From Rhytidiadelphus loreus (taxonomy: Eukaryota > Streptophyta > Bryopsida > Hypnales > Hylocomiaceae): a stretch of DNA of 64,000 nt. Below are positions 31,080 to 44,099 of the stretch, in pieces; the first letter of the stretch is position 1, and each line of letters opens with the position of its first letter. The notes under the pieces were generated by a model, which was not told where the DNA came from, ran no database searches, and was given only the letters and a program-made list of their open reading frames with translations. The stretch is taken from assembly GCA_947034895.1 (NCBI GenBank), contig OX344761.1:24564863-24628862 (forward strand), in the 5' to 3' direction. Both the position numbers and the translations under genes were made by a program.

Positions 31080-33068
31080 TACTGAGTATTATGGGATTTT
31101 ATTTTTTTACAATGCTATGGATGTCGCTAGTGTTAGTATTTATGGTGATAGGATGTTTTTCGCATTGCTATCATTGTTTGTAGGATTTTATCGTGGTTGT
31201 GACTCACATCACAAGTCACAAGGTGTTTCTCCTATAACCACGGTGTCCACCGTTGTTCAAGAGCTATTGGACCTTGGTGTGGTTAGGTTGCTAGCCAATG
31301 ACGAGGTTCATTGTTAACTTATTGCATGCTTTCTTTCATGTTGGCTCGATATGATCTTGGCACGATGTGTTTGTGCACGACAACTTCTATCGTAATCAAC
31401 CCTACCATAGAATGAAACAACTTTAAAGGAAGTAGAAGGAAATAATATCTTCAGCGAGGGACAAAGTAAGACAAAGGCAACAATGACAAAGTAAGAATTC
31501 TAAAATGGTAAATACCATAAACTAAGAACGACGCCTCTTCTAGTGGTATGATAAGTTTAATTTTGACTCCAATTTTTTTTTCAATCTTTGCTCCTATGGT
31601 CAGTTATGGATTAGTTGAATGTAAAATTTTATTGTAGCAAGCCAAAACATCATAGGCATCAACAAACAATCAATTCACAAACTATGGATAGCGACAACTA
31701 AAAACAACATTCTTCTCAACGCAAGCACACGTTTGTTTCTACACTTTATTTTTTTGTCGTTTGCAATCATTTTGTCAGTGGTATTGTCCTTAAACCAAGA
31801 TCTTTGTTTCAACAAAAGAAGACAATAGCAACAACAACAACAAAATATGGCAATTGTAGGGAGTGACTTGCAACGAAGACATCAATAATGACGGAGCAAC
31901 AAAGAGCAACAACGAAGCAACAATGACCTAAGGGAGCGCCAAGCAACAACTTTCCAATGGTAGTTTAGACTTGTTTTTTACTTCATTTAAAAAAAATTGA
32001 TTTAATTTCCATAGTATTTAGTGGGATTTATCTAAAGTTTATTTGCACCAATCTTAGAATTAGATGCAAGCATCAAACATTGGTTCAAACAAGTCAACAA
32101 CAAGCAAAGTTCTTCTATAGTTGATGTAGGACAAAACCCTCCAAATCACGCAATAAAACCATGAGCTCATTGACTAGGTGTCATTGTTGTCACTCAATCT
32201 ACCTCACAACAAGGACCCATTGCCACCATCTGCCACTGAACAACCATAGGAGACACTTGGCAATTTGCAAGAAATTATAGCATCAAAGTTTCTGACGCTA
32301 GTGAGGGTACCAAATTCCTACCTATGCGACAAAAACAAATGCAACAAAGAAGATGAAGATTAGTGCAACTTTATTCTAGGAGTGACCACATTCTTTTACC
32401 TTCATGAGGTGATAAATGAAGAGATGTACTTTGTTATTTTAAAAAATAAAACTAGTTGCGTTGAGAAAATATAATGTCCACCACATATTACGCAACGAAG
32501 AACTTAGTTCTGATTGTAATGAACAAAACATAGACTGTGAAGGTTGTAAAGAATCCTCCTACGACAATGAAGAAGGTAGCGAGGACTCCGACGAACCTCT
32601 GAGTGAACCTCACAAAGATGAAAGCAAATGCACCCCCGACTTTGAAGACTAGCAAGAAGAAGAGTATCATGAAGAAAATGGCAATTATCCAATAGCCTTC
32701 CCGTCCCTACACTCTAAGTCTAGCCTTCCATAATCCACGAACTTAAAGAAAGACTTTATCAACAACTCCCTCCTAACGCAATCACGCTTGTGACTACATA
32801 TGAGAGTAGTAATAAAGGAAGTCGAAAGACCGGAGTATATTGACAAAGATAAATGGGTAGCACCAAAGGTTGAAACACAAAGGTTGCTTGATGTAGTGAT
32901 GGACAAAGCCAACATCAAGACAAAATCAACAAAATTTGTGTTGATTTTCTTGTAGGTTAGGAACACTTGATTTAGACCTGCTATCGATACACTTATGTTT
33001 GTTTTTTGTTGGTCAAATTTGAAATCTAAATTAATTTTTTTTAATTTTTAAATAAATTTTTTTTCATT
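31080..33068. other. Gene-free stretch, possibly decayed element remains
   Basis: CAA-rich text occurs near 31820-31930. A 63-codon frame at 32461-32652 is acidic (DNEEGSEDSDEP) but unrecognised. Nothing else is supported. Confidence 0.4.
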
Positions 33069-33071
33069 ACC

Positions 33072-33182
33072 CGCTTGCCCGCCACATGGATTGTCCACCA
33101 TGGCAAAATTTGAACCCAAGACCTCTAGCTTGGAACCCATAGGCTCCAACCATTAAATCATGGTTAGAGTCTTTTGATATAT
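33072..33182 (-). repeat. tRNA-derived SINE-like segment
   Basis: Read on the minus strand, TTTAATGGTTGGAGCC resembles a tRNA D-arm/A box. It is followed 40 bp later by AGAGGTCTTGGGTTCAAATT, close to a B box (GGTTCRANNC). The acceptor stem does not pair, so it is not a working tRNA gene. Confidence 0.4.
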
Positions 33183-33239
33183 AAAAGTTTGCGAGTTTAA
33201 TTTATAGGTTTTCTAATCATTTTTTATCAATTTAGCAAA

Positions 33240-33540
33240 ACTTTGAAGGCCCATATCTCCTTCATTATAGGTATGTCTTACATGAAACTTGTTGGAAACA
33301 ATTCATATTGAAGTCTAATTTTAGTGGTAAGATTTTTAATTTTTTCTAAATTTTTTTTGAAAATTTGACAAGCATTTTTTTAGAGGTAGTCTTACTTAAT
33401 CCTTTTCCTTTTCCCTTTGCAAAATTAGTAGACTTTGGAGGCCCATATCTCCTTCATAGAAAGTCTGTTTTACATGAAAATTGTTGGAAATGATTGATAT
33501 TGAAGTCTTATTTTAGTGGTAAAATTCAATCTAACTTGTT
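33240..33540. repeat. Direct repeat, about 190-bp period
   Basis: GGCCCATATCTCCTTCAT, then TACATGAAA, TTGTTGGAAA and ATTTTAGTGGTAA, occurs at about 33248-33335 and again at 33439-33530. Confidence 0.75.
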
Positions 33541-34110
33541 TTGAAAATTTGACAAACATTTTTCTAAAGGTGGTTTAGCCAAATCTTAGAATTAAGTAGT
33601 TCAATTGTTCAATAGTTCAAATTTAAGATTTTGAATAGTTTAGAATTTAAATTTTGAATAGTTCAACATTCAAAACTCAATTTTTATCATTAATTTAGTA
33701 TTGTCATCTTGAGGGACAAAATGGATTCCAAATATGTTCCTATCACTTCTATTTCTAGTGAAACTTTGTTATAAAATAGAATATCTTATGATCTTTCAAT
33801 GAGTTTAATTGAGTTTTGAATGTTGAGTTTCTTAAAGATTCTAAATGATTTTGAAAGATTTTGAAAGATTCAAATTTCTTTTATAAGATTTCAAGAGATT
33901 TTAAGAATATTTTCAAAAGTGTTTAATAGATTTAAATAGATTTTTAAAGATTCCAACAAATTCTAATGGATTTTTGATAGTTTTTCAAAGATTCTATCAA
34001 ATTCTAAAAGGTTTTTAAAAAGATTTTAATAACTCTTCAAAAGACTCCAAAAGATTCCAAAAAAAAATTCAAATTCCTAAAATTTAACAAAATCATGTTG
34101 ATTTACATTG
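33541..34110. repeat. Low-complexity AAGATTTT-rich stretch
   Basis: Many irregular copies of (A)AGATT(T/C) occur, best from 33835 to 34070. No gene is seen. Confidence 0.5.
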
Positions 34111-35383
34111 AACCAATAGAAAATGTATTGATGCAGTTTAAAAAATCAAGTTTGATGAGGAAAAGTCATTTTTATGTCAATTTAGTCAAAATCTAGTTGA
34201 TTTTGTCTTAGTTTTGACTACTTCTCTAGTAGTGGAAGTCAAGTGATGCTAGGTGGATATTTCTAACGGCAAGGAGCGGCCTTGTTCAGCTACTGGTAGT
34301 AGCAATAGGGCTAGGGTGTAGCAACAAAGGGATTGAGGTCACGGTGGTTGTCGTAATAGGGACAAGGGCAGTGAATTATGTGTAGTGCAGGGAGAAGATC
34401 AAATAAAAGAAGACTACGCTTCAACTAGATGGAACTAAAGGTATATGAATTTCAACTACCTAGTGGAAAAAAATTGTGGCCCATCTCTAGCTTGACTAAA
34501 GAGTGGGATTAAGCCCGGAAATGAGGTTGAAAATAGTCAAGATTGTTGGAGAAAAAGGAGCTCAAATGAATTACGTGCAAAGTATTTTCTTTAAGAAGTG
34601 AAATTCAATATACTACAAGCACATTACAAGATTGTAGTACCATTGATGTAGATAAAGATATCTATACATTGGTTGTAGAGGATTGTGTTTGGACAAATAC
34701 ATGGATTGTGAGATGAAGCGTAGAGATTCATATAGTAGAGTTAGAAGTAGAGAGGAGGAATGTACTACATCTATAATCACCGCAACTCCTCCAATAGAGG
34801 GAGACCTCAAAAGGGCCTTTTAATATTTGTAAATACTATTATGACATCTACCTCTAACACACACATGAGATACTCTATAAGGTTAATAAAATAGGTGTTT
34901 CAATTCTTTATATATATTGTAAATTTTTTTTAATAAATAAGCATCAAACATTTTCAACATCTATTTTATTTAATTTGGTCTTCATCCAACTAATTGGTCA
35001 TTTTGATTTCATACAATTTTTACAAAAGACATCATCTAAGTTGTTTTAATGCCAATGATCCCTACATATTATACAAGAGTTTTGTACCAAAGGTTGAGAC
35101 CCTTAATTTAGATACGATATTCATTTTAATAGAGTTGTGGTCATCATCTTGTAGTTTGAGTGTAATCATCATTAATGGAGCAGTTATTGGTGGTAGGTGT
35201 GGCAATCAATGTTTGCATTAGATGGGATTCAGCTGCAACAGAGAGCTGCGAGTTCTCCAGTGTTGTCATGCTGCAAATGCAGACACTATGTAGAATTTAC
35301 TTAAAAGCTTCATCTCATTTGATATTCTTCTTTGTGTTTTATTTAGATTATTTTATGTTGAACTGGAGGGTTTTTTCTGAGTC
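34111..35383. other. Gene-free stretch
   Basis: No supported frame or repeat was noticed. Confidence 0.45.
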
Positions 35384-35386
35384 TCA

Positions 35387-35558
35387 CACTACTAGAAAGC
35401 GCACAAATTTCAACACAACTCTGTTGATTTGGTCGCGTTGTTCCGGTCACTGTACAACCAAACTCTGTTGAAATCAACAGAGTTTGGTTGTACAGTGACC
35501 GGAACAACGCGACCAAATCAACAGAGTTGTGTTGAAATTTGTGCGCTTTCTAGTAGTG
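35387..35558. mobile_element. CACTA-type MITE, perfect 85-bp inverted repeat with TCA target duplication
   Basis: The element starts CACTACTAGAAAGC and ends with its reverse complement. The arms (35387-35471 and 35474-35558) are identical by eye and are separated by only AA. Both flanks carry TCA (35384-35386 and 35559-35561). A CACTA start and a 3-bp duplication are hallmarks of the CACTA (En/Spm) superfamily. There is no coding capacity, so movement would need a transposase in trans. A transcript would fold into an 85-bp perfect hairpin. Confidence 0.93.
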
Positions 35559-35858
35559 TCAAGATGAAGAATCTCAATCGGAGCATGAATTTGAATTTTC
35601 TTTATCACAACTGTCAGATCAGTCACAACTGCCACTAGGTCTTTCATTGCTACATGGGCGACTAGAAGATGAAGTTGAGCCATCTCGACCACCGAAACAA
35701 CCTCACGTAGAGGAATGATGGAATGATGGTATGGTAACCTTCAGTGTAACGCTTGGACATTGGTGATTTTATTGCAAGTTGGATGAGTTGAACCTAGTAG
35801 CTGTGAAGTGACATTTGAAGAATGTTTTGAAGGCTTAAACGGCGAGTAATATTATTGC

Positions 35859-35996
35859 ATGGTGAGGCCTATCGAAAGAAGTCATGGTCATCAACGATGG
35901 TTGGAAAGGGCAGTTAATCCTTTAACCAAAACAGATCATGCTGATTACGTTGTTGCTACCGTCAAACGCATTCTCAAATTTTTGCAGATGGAGTGA
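35859..35996 (+). other. Short open frame of unknown status (45 codons)
   Basis: MVRPIERSHGHQRWLERAV... ending VKRILKFLQME has a more protein-like composition than its surroundings. It could be an exon remnant. No family is recognised. Confidence 0.2.
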
Positions 35997-35999
35997 CAT

Positions 36000-36419
36000 T
36001 TTGATGAGAACTTTAGTTTTTTACCTTGATTAGATATATGTTGAGTTTTAATTTTTCATTCCATAGTTGAAGTGATTTATTACAATAAATTTGTATTTAT
36101 AAAGTAGTATGAGGGAAATAGTCAAATAGTTTTATCTTCTAGGTGAACTTGAAGTGAAATTTCTTTAAAGTTAAAGATAAAGAAATAGTTGTGGAGCCAA
36201 ATAAGTGATTAATTATTCATGTTGTAGTTTTGGGAGTGAGTTAAGGTCTAATCCCACTTGTTTTTGTGGTTAGAGTGAAGATAAGGTGGAGAAAAGGTGA
36301 ACACTATTCATCTTCTCTCCCTTTGGGAGTTTAGGGAGGACACGAATGTTTGGAGTCCCATTGTGTTGTGAATTTGAAGAAGTTTGAAATGAAATTTGAA
36401 GGAGTTGTGTATCATAGTG
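36000..36419. other. Gene-free stretch
   Basis: No supported gene or repeat was noticed. Confidence 0.4.
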
Positions 36420-36830
36420 TGTAATTTCTAAATTGTTCTTACTTACTTGATTTGGAGTTGTAAATCAAAAGTTGTGCTAGTTTGAGTGAAGGGAGGTTTG
36501 TTGCGTTTGAAATAAAAAAGCAGAGACTTCGACCAGCCATAAAAGACGGATAAATTCTTGATTTGCAATGAGATTTTGAGGAAGTGTAGAAAATTGTGTT
36601 AGATTTTTATAAAAATATCATTCATTCTATTTGGAATTTGTGTAAATGAGTTGTGAGTGTGGAGGTAAAGGAGGGTCTGTTGTCCTTCTTTTCTCAAGGC
36701 CGAAACTTTGAATGGCCATAGAAGTTAGACAAAAATTTTGAATTTTTGAAATTTAGAGGAAAAGTAGAAGTTTGTGTTAGCTTTCCGAAAAGCTATCACT
36801 CACCTTATTTAGAGCTGTGAAAAAATGGTG
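36420..36830. repeat. Degenerate tandem repeat, about 180-bp period
   Basis: GATTTGGAGTTGTAAAT (36458), GAGGAAGTGTAGAAAATTGTGTTAG and ATATCATTCA return as ATTTGGAATTTGTGTAAAT (about 36639), GAGGAAAAGTAGAAGTTTGTGTTAG and CTATCACTCA, then ATTTAGAGCTGTG. Confidence 0.6.
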
Positions 36831-37440
36831 GCACTCAACCACTGGTATGAGAATTGAAGGTTGAAATTGGAGATTGGAGGAAGTGTTGAAGACTTGTGTG
36901 TGTGTGTGTGTGGCTTGTGACTTTATAAATTTTATTGTTGCAGGCGATTTGGTTTACACCAACATGAATCTCATTTTGTGTTGTGGATGCGATGAAGTGG
37001 GGTTAATTGCCCACATGGTTGAGACTTTTATGTTGTTCCCATAATTGAGGCAAGTTTGTTGATCACCGTAGGTTTGAAATTTAGGATCCAATCCCTCAAA
37101 TGGTTCAGCTCGTAGTCTAGCCATCCCGTTTTACACGTTGAAAGCCCATGGTTTCTTATCACCCTATCTTAACCTTGGCCTATTTAGAAACACTACAAGA
37201 TAGGACAACGAGTAGTAATTTGAAGATTTGAAGATTCAAAAATTTAAAGATTTAAAGATTAAAAGATTTGAAGATTCTACAAGTAACGAATTCACTTGTT
37301 TATATCATTTTGCGACTTCTTTCATTCCCGAGTCATTTCTGGTCGCAGCCAAAATCCTCGTGATTTTCCGAGGCAAATGCTCTCAACACGACAACGTTCC
37401 CAAACGTTGGGAATTCTACCACGCAGAATGTTGATGTGGT
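36831..37440. other. Gene-free stretch with a TG microsatellite
   Basis: A (TG)n run lies at 36896-36912 and AAGATTTGAAGATT repeats near 37220-37275. A 68-codon frame at 37228-37434 is not recognised. Confidence 0.4.
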
Positions 37441-37465
37441 CAAGAGTCGACCACATTAGCAAATG

Positions 37466-37540
37466 TTAAAAAAAATTAATATTTTTAAAAATATTAATTT
37501 TTTAAAAATATATTAATATTTAATATATATATATATATAT

Positions 37541-37581
<41 letters not shown>

Positions 37582-37612
37582 AATTATATTTTAAATTTTT
37601 TTTTTTCTTATA
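37466..37612. repeat. AT-only microsatellite tract
   Basis: Long (TA)n runs at about 37520-37575 are flanked by AAAATATTAATTTTT inverted text. Confidence 0.85.
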
Positions 37613-39525
37613 GACAATTCAAGTTGGTTCCCAATAGCCATGTTCCCATGTAATGGCTCGAAATGAAACATTGTGGTGTTAGAGGGAGATATGGGGATAT
37701 TCAACACATTTTTGAAGACAATGACAAAGACAATTAATTCAATGGTGGCACCTAAACTCGTAAAGTAGTAGTGGTAACAACTTTACAAGATTTGAATGTT
37801 GTGCCAATGATTGCTTGGAAGATTGTAAAGAAGTCTCGATTGACTAAGTAAATTTAATTTAATTTGTATTAATTGTTTATTTTTTGAATTACAAGATGTA
37901 GCTTCTAATTCATCATGTGGAACTTATAATTCTCGTTTTTTCATTTACAAGATTAATTCAAGTTTTATATACAAAAAGATCAAAAAAGAGTGTAAAATCA
38001 AAATAGGCATGTCACATGCTAATATAGTATTTAGTCCTAAACAAAGTATTTTTCCTAAACTAAACCAAAATCCCGCATGTGAATCAGGTAGAAACCTAGA
38101 AATTTTATAAATTGTAGATAATAAGTGGAAATTGTCTATATTGCCTTAACATGTTGTGCATGTGATAGATCATGGCTAATTTAGTTTGAGGGAATCCATG
38201 TCAAAATCCTAAATCAATTTCCAAAGAGAAGTTTCAATTTTCCATCTAATTTCGTGAAATAGTAGAAATTCCAATTATTAACCTATAGGTAACATGAACT
38301 TAAGACAAATTAGTGGAAGGTATCTATGCCCAAGTATGATGTTCCAAGGTTGAAATCACATAGGAGTCCAACGGTGAAAGTAGTTGCCAAGAATCCCCTT
38401 CAATTTCTTGTTCACTAATAATTAAAGGAAATAATGAAATTTCATTCTCCTTCTCTAAGTGTGCAAAGTAAAAATATGAGATTTTATGTCTTTTTTGAAA
38501 TTTCATGAGAAGTTCCTTAAAAAGTTCTAAAATTTTCTAACTTGCAAAAGATGCTCTTGTGGCCAGTCAATTGTCAAAAATTATAATGGAATATTCCTAG
38601 AAATTATCCAAGATGCGGTAAAATCTCATTTAGAATTAGTATAGCTTTTATATGCTAATATTATGCTCCAATAAGTTTTATGATTGAAATTTTGACAACC
38701 AAAAGTATTCAAAATAAAAAATATTCTTCAAAACTAACAAAATTGAAGGAAGTTTATAGAATTGACTATCATTCAAGGGCATACAAAATTAGAATGAGGT
38801 TAAGAGAGTTTTTTTTTCACTCCCTCATATCCAATAAAGAGCCCAAGCTAGTTACTTTTCTCATAAAAGATGAACTCCAAAATTTGGATTTTACCCCTTT
38901 TCAATTTTAAGTTGGTGCTAGGTTTCATTTAGTTTTTCTCAAAAAAAAAGTAAATTAAGGGGTTTTACACTGTAGAAATGGTCTTTTGATGCCAATAGCC
39001 CAATTCATTTGTGATTTGAAGTTTTTCTCCAAAAATTAAAGTTTACGACGAATAGAGAAAGTAGAATATTACAGAATTAGGATGAAAATCCTAATTGATA
39101 AGTTTACTTGTAGGAAAATGAAAGAGGGGTGCCCATTGAGAAAGTATTTAAGGGCGTCTATTCCCCTTTCAAAACACACCTTATTGTTAATTACTTTGAC
39201 TCTCTGTTGGGTCCATTTATTTGGATTTTAGCCATTTTTGAGCCAATTCACCAATTGGTTGTTTTGTGTTCATTGTTGTTGTTTTCTAAGTTTTCTTTAA
39301 AGGAAATAGTGTAAGCCCTTCAAAAGTTGCTATTGTATGTGCTTGTTGCAAGATGTTCTTCACTAATTTGTTGAGTTTTTTTAGTTTATTTGACACATTG
39401 TACTAATTCTAGAGATCTCCCCCTTTGTACTTCGGCAATGCCACTTAAAGGGTCCTCTAGTGTTTTTTAGTTGAGTTGGAACTAATTTAGTTGTATTAAC
39501 CTTATTTGTGTTAGTCAGTGGTGTT
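37613..39525. other. AT-rich gene-free stretch
   Basis: Frames at 38680 and 39129 are short, AT-driven and without domains. Confidence 0.45.
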
Positions 39526-39690
39526 GCATTAGAATTTGCATAAACTTCATAGATAGCAAAGTTTTGATTTTAGGAGTCACAAAAGTGTTGGTAAAATTTG
39601 CATTAACTCCATAGATGGTGGAGTTTTGACTTTAGAAGTCACAAAAGCATTGGTAGAATTTCCAAAATACTCCAAGGTGGTGAAGCTTTG
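39526..39690. repeat. 64-bp direct repeat, two copies and a partial third
   Basis: ATTTGCATAAACTTCATAGATAG followed by AGTTTTGATTTTAGGAGTCA and CAAAAGTGTTGGT repeats at 39597 with small changes; a partial copy begins near 39658. Confidence 0.75.
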
Positions 39691-41587
39691 AACATTTAAG
39701 TCCTAAAAAAATGTACAAACTCTCAAAAAATAGTCACAAGTTGTGTCATATTTAAGTCTTATATATAGTATTTGGCAAGTTTAGTTTCCAAAACTTAATT
39801 CTGGAACACCAAGTTTAGTCTCCAAAAATTAGTGACAAAAAATTCAAGTTAGCCATTAATTAGTGTTAGAATTAGCCTCCAAAAACTAATTCTTTGTGTT
39901 TAAATTTCCAAGAAAAAGGCTAAAAATCAAGATAGGAAAATTCCAATAGAGAAAGAGGGCCTTCAAGAGGCCTCCAAAGCCCGGGGAGATCACTTAGAAT
40001 GTCCATTTAGAAACTATGTGTGTTAAGATTTTAGACCCCCTATCTTATATTCTAAAATTTAAATAAAAAAAAACAAAAAACAATATATATTCCTAATTTA
40101 AAAGTTTATGTTTTGAATTATTTGATAATTTTATTCGTTGATTATAATTAGTTACAAATTTTTGAAGTAAAAAAATACATTGTAGAGCTGAAAATAACTT
40201 TCACATCCATATTTTATATAAGAAAAAATTGTCTAAAAAATGAACAAGAAATTTCTTGAAAATAACTATCTATTCAAAGTTCATTTTTCTTAAATATTGA
40301 TGCAATGGTCATCTAAATGTGTTCTCTATAAATATTTGAGTTGAAAAACATGCTATTTTAGTTCATTTTTCAACCTATTCTACAAATCATTTCACATGTT
40401 ATTTGAATTGGGAATTTTTGGCAATAGATACCTACAATCATTATTAAACAAAGCTCAAAATTATAGGTTGAAATTACAGTTTATTAAAAAGTAAATAAGG
40501 GGTCAAAAAATCACTTTAACACACATGGTTACTTATAGATACACTAATTGATCTACTCGGGCCAAAAAGCCCTTCAACCCCACAAAAATCAAATCAATGA
40601 AGGACGTAAACAAATTGAATTTTCAATCTTTAGGAGTCAGATCAATCACAAGCTGTCATGTGTAGGCCACATCACCAAAATTTGAGGTCTAGCCAACTGG
40701 ATGCCGCCACATCATCATGTCACACAAGTAGTCCTAATTAGTGCATAGGGGTCCTAGCAAACCAAAGAGTGATACGTGGCAACTTGGGAAGGGGATCATA
40801 CTTGTACTCATTTCAACTAGCATTGGTTGTTGGTTTTGATTGTAGGTTTTGATTGTTGTTTTGGCTATTGGTTTTTACCTACTATACTAGATTATCAAAA
40901 GTAGTTCTAATTGCAAGCCAAAAGAAAGAAAAAACATATGCATACAATCATAAGAGAAAATTAGAGTAGAAGCTTAATATAGGAGTAATATAAAAATAGG
41001 GGAAATTAGGAGTATAATTACAACTTACAAAAAATTAAGCAAAGATAGTAGGAACTCAAGTAGAGAGGGGGAAGCTTAGATTTTTGTTTGCAAACAAAAT
41101 AGTTGGAAATTCAAGCAAAAGACATACTAACTAGTTGTGAAAAGGAAGGAGAGAGAAGAAAGGTGCATATTTGCTAATCAAAGAGACTTTCAATTGGAAG
41201 AATGAGGTGAAGAATTAGATGTTGAAAGTTTAGCAATAGATAGGATTAGGACTAAATCCCAAAGAATTGCTTTGAACCATTACACAATTGACAATAATTG
41301 ACAATAATAATAAAATAATTTATTGTTTATTGTTTATTGTTGGATTATACAATATTTGACTTAGATATGGAGAAAAAGCTTGCAATTGTCAATCATTTTC
41401 TTAGAGTTTGTAGCTAGTATTCTATTCTATTACAAAGTCAATTATTAGAACAATAATAATAGAATAGAATAGAATAGTAGTAGAAGGAGAAAAAAAAAGT
41501 GAAAAAAAGAGACTAGGAAGTAATTGGAAATTCAACTTCTCAACTTGTATTTAATTTCTTAACTTCAATCGGTGAGAAAAATTCAAA
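39691..41587. other. AT-rich gene-free stretch
   Basis: No supported gene. TATTGTTTATTG and AATAGAATAG short repeats occur near 41310-41480. Confidence 0.4.
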
Positions 41588-41662
41588 ATGAAACAAAAAA
41601 TGGTGAATGAAGATAAATTCGAAGGCGTTTTCAACCACCTCATAGATGAGGTTCTGCCCGAG
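41588..41662 (+). other. Candidate orphan first exon (25 codons, strong splice donor)
   Basis: ATG opens MKQKMVNEDKFEGVFNHLID and ends EVLPE exactly at GAG|GTAAGT. The composition and the consensus donor look like a real exon 1. The start faintly recalls the N-terminus of farnesyl-diphosphate-synthase-like proteins, but I cannot support that. No second exon was found downstream. Confidence 0.25.
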
Positions 41663-44099
41663 GTAAGTTACTAATTCCTTCGTCTTTCCTTTAATTTTTT
41701 TAATTAACCACTTTGATTCTTAGTCGAACTTCAAGTTAGATTTGAACAGACCTTTAAGATTAGATTTATTTTCAAATTTAGCGTTAAAAGATTATAAAAT
41801 AGGTCTTGAGGTTTTTAAAAACATAAAACACTTAGGAATTAGGTCTAAAATGAATAAGATATAAGTGAATGAAGTTTAGGATATAAATTGGATGAAATTA
41901 TAAGTTAGGGTATAAATTGGGTGAAAATTAGTTAATCTCATCCAAAAAAACAAAATTAGAACCTTAAGAAGTAAAAAGAACTCAGACCCTTAAAGTGAAA
42001 TTTAAAGTTAGTTTTGAATTGTAGATCAATAGTAAATAGTGAATGAAGTTTGAAGTACCAATTAGCGGTCAAACTTCATCCATGCATAACTTCAACTAGG
42101 AAAGTTCAATCCTTAAGTGAGTTAGCAATATAGATAGGCAAAATCAACATTTTTAAGGAAAAAATAGTTATAGAATAGAAGTAATTTATTGCCTTAAGAA
42201 AAAATAGATGGTAAACTAAAAACTTAGAAGATAATTAAAGAAAGAATTTAGAATCTTAAGTTCATAAAAGAAAATTAAAGGAGTCCAAAACCAAATTCAA
42301 CTTTGAAAAATACTTAAAACCCTAGAAGATATTAAAGGATAAAGTTTAGAAGGATGAATGGATGAAATTAAGTAGAATTTTTTCATTCAAGACTAAATTT
42401 AGGATTTAAATATCAAGTCTCAATCTAAGATCTTAGAAAAATTCTAGGTCAATTTGAATTGAGGAGTCAATAAAAAATGATGGATGAAGTCTGAATTGTT
42501 GTTTAAGGTTAAAATTTCATCTGGCCATAACTTTTGCTAAAAGTGTTGAATTTGCATGAATTTTATATTTTTGGAAATGGCATAAACTAATCTTTCATTA
42601 AAAATTAATAAACTCAGGTTGTGAGCTGTTATCCTAAAAAACACAGTGCCCTTAGTTAATTCGGTCATTTGATTTAAATTTGTGTTTGAAGTTAGGTTTT
42701 GCTGGCCATTTGATAGTTTAGGGCACATAAAAAAGATAGAAAAGATTCATTTTTTGAAAGACACAATAGACAACGCTTAGGCACTCAAGTAGAATAAATT
42801 TCCACCTAAAACCTAAAATCTAGTTGTGTTTTGTTTAAATGCCAACGATGGGCATTGAAATACTTACACAAGGCTGTATGATTGAGGTTGCCAATGCTAG
42901 AGTGATTCTTTGTATCTAAACAAGTTTTGTTTTTTGAATTGTTTGAGCTATTGGTTTGTGCAAAGCAAGCACCTAAAGCTTTGTAGATTACAATTCAGTG
43001 AAATGTGAACTATACAAACTCATGTACACTTTCAATGTACTAGAATTTGTAGACATTTCAACATTTGAGGATAGGAAATCTCTAGACACAAACAATAGTA
43101 AAGCATCAAAGTTTGAAATCCTATCTTCTGAATAACAAAAGTCAGTAGATGCTTGAAAACCCATGTACTTTCAAATTAAATTCCCAACACAAGATAGTGT
43201 GTATATTGATACTAAATGGGCTATTTGAGTAAATAGTCATCTTGAGGTTCTGATTTACATTAAGTTAATGATTCATAATTTTTAATTAAAGTATCCCGTT
43301 TCTATTCTTATATTTTCCAAAGTCACTCACGTGAGCAAACTATATGGGATAATGGATATGTATTTTGTATGTATTATTGTTGGTATCCATGTTTCATATT
43401 TGTCTTATGTATACATACACATACCATATCCGGCCAGTTAGCGGGGGGGGAGTTTTTTGTTTTTTTAAAATTGATGAGTGAGACAACAAATAGGTGCATG
43501 ACAAGAGTATATAATAGATATTAAACTGGAAAAAATTGATTCAACGACTGCGGTGGGTACCTATGAGTCCCATCAATGGTTCACAGTTTTTCTTAGGGGG
43601 TGGAGGAGACCAAACACCCAATTTTATAAACATAGAAGATAGTAGAGCATCATCTAGCTCAATGCACTCAAATTTAGACTTGTTAAAGTGATTTTCTATT
43701 TGTATGTGAAGATTTATTGTGGTTTTATTTTATAGCTTGATTTGTGTGCTTCATTACAAATACTATTTGCAAGTAGTGAGGTTTATACTTGAAGGAATTT
43801 CAGCGATGTTAAAAAAATAATTGAATGGGAATTGAACCAATTTTTGCCTAAACCACTTAAGACACATTTCTAACACTGAACTTGGCCCTAAACTTTACAA
43901 AATTATATCCATAGTCATACATCATACATACACACCCAAAAAAGAAATGTAGACTTATATGCTCACGTACTACCAACCTTGACCCAAAAATATTGTAGTG
44001 TTTTAATGTTGGCCCAAAATTACTCTAAAATACTTGTACTTCTAAACACTTGTATCCAAAGCAAAGCTAAATCTTCTTTTCTTTTTATTCTTTACCCCC
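41663..44099. other. AT-rich gene-free stretch
   Basis: No coding signal. A G run lies at 43442-43450. Confidence 0.45.

Noticed and set aside
33072..33182. Functional tRNA gene
   Set aside because: The acceptor and anticodon stems do not pair; only box-like motifs remain.
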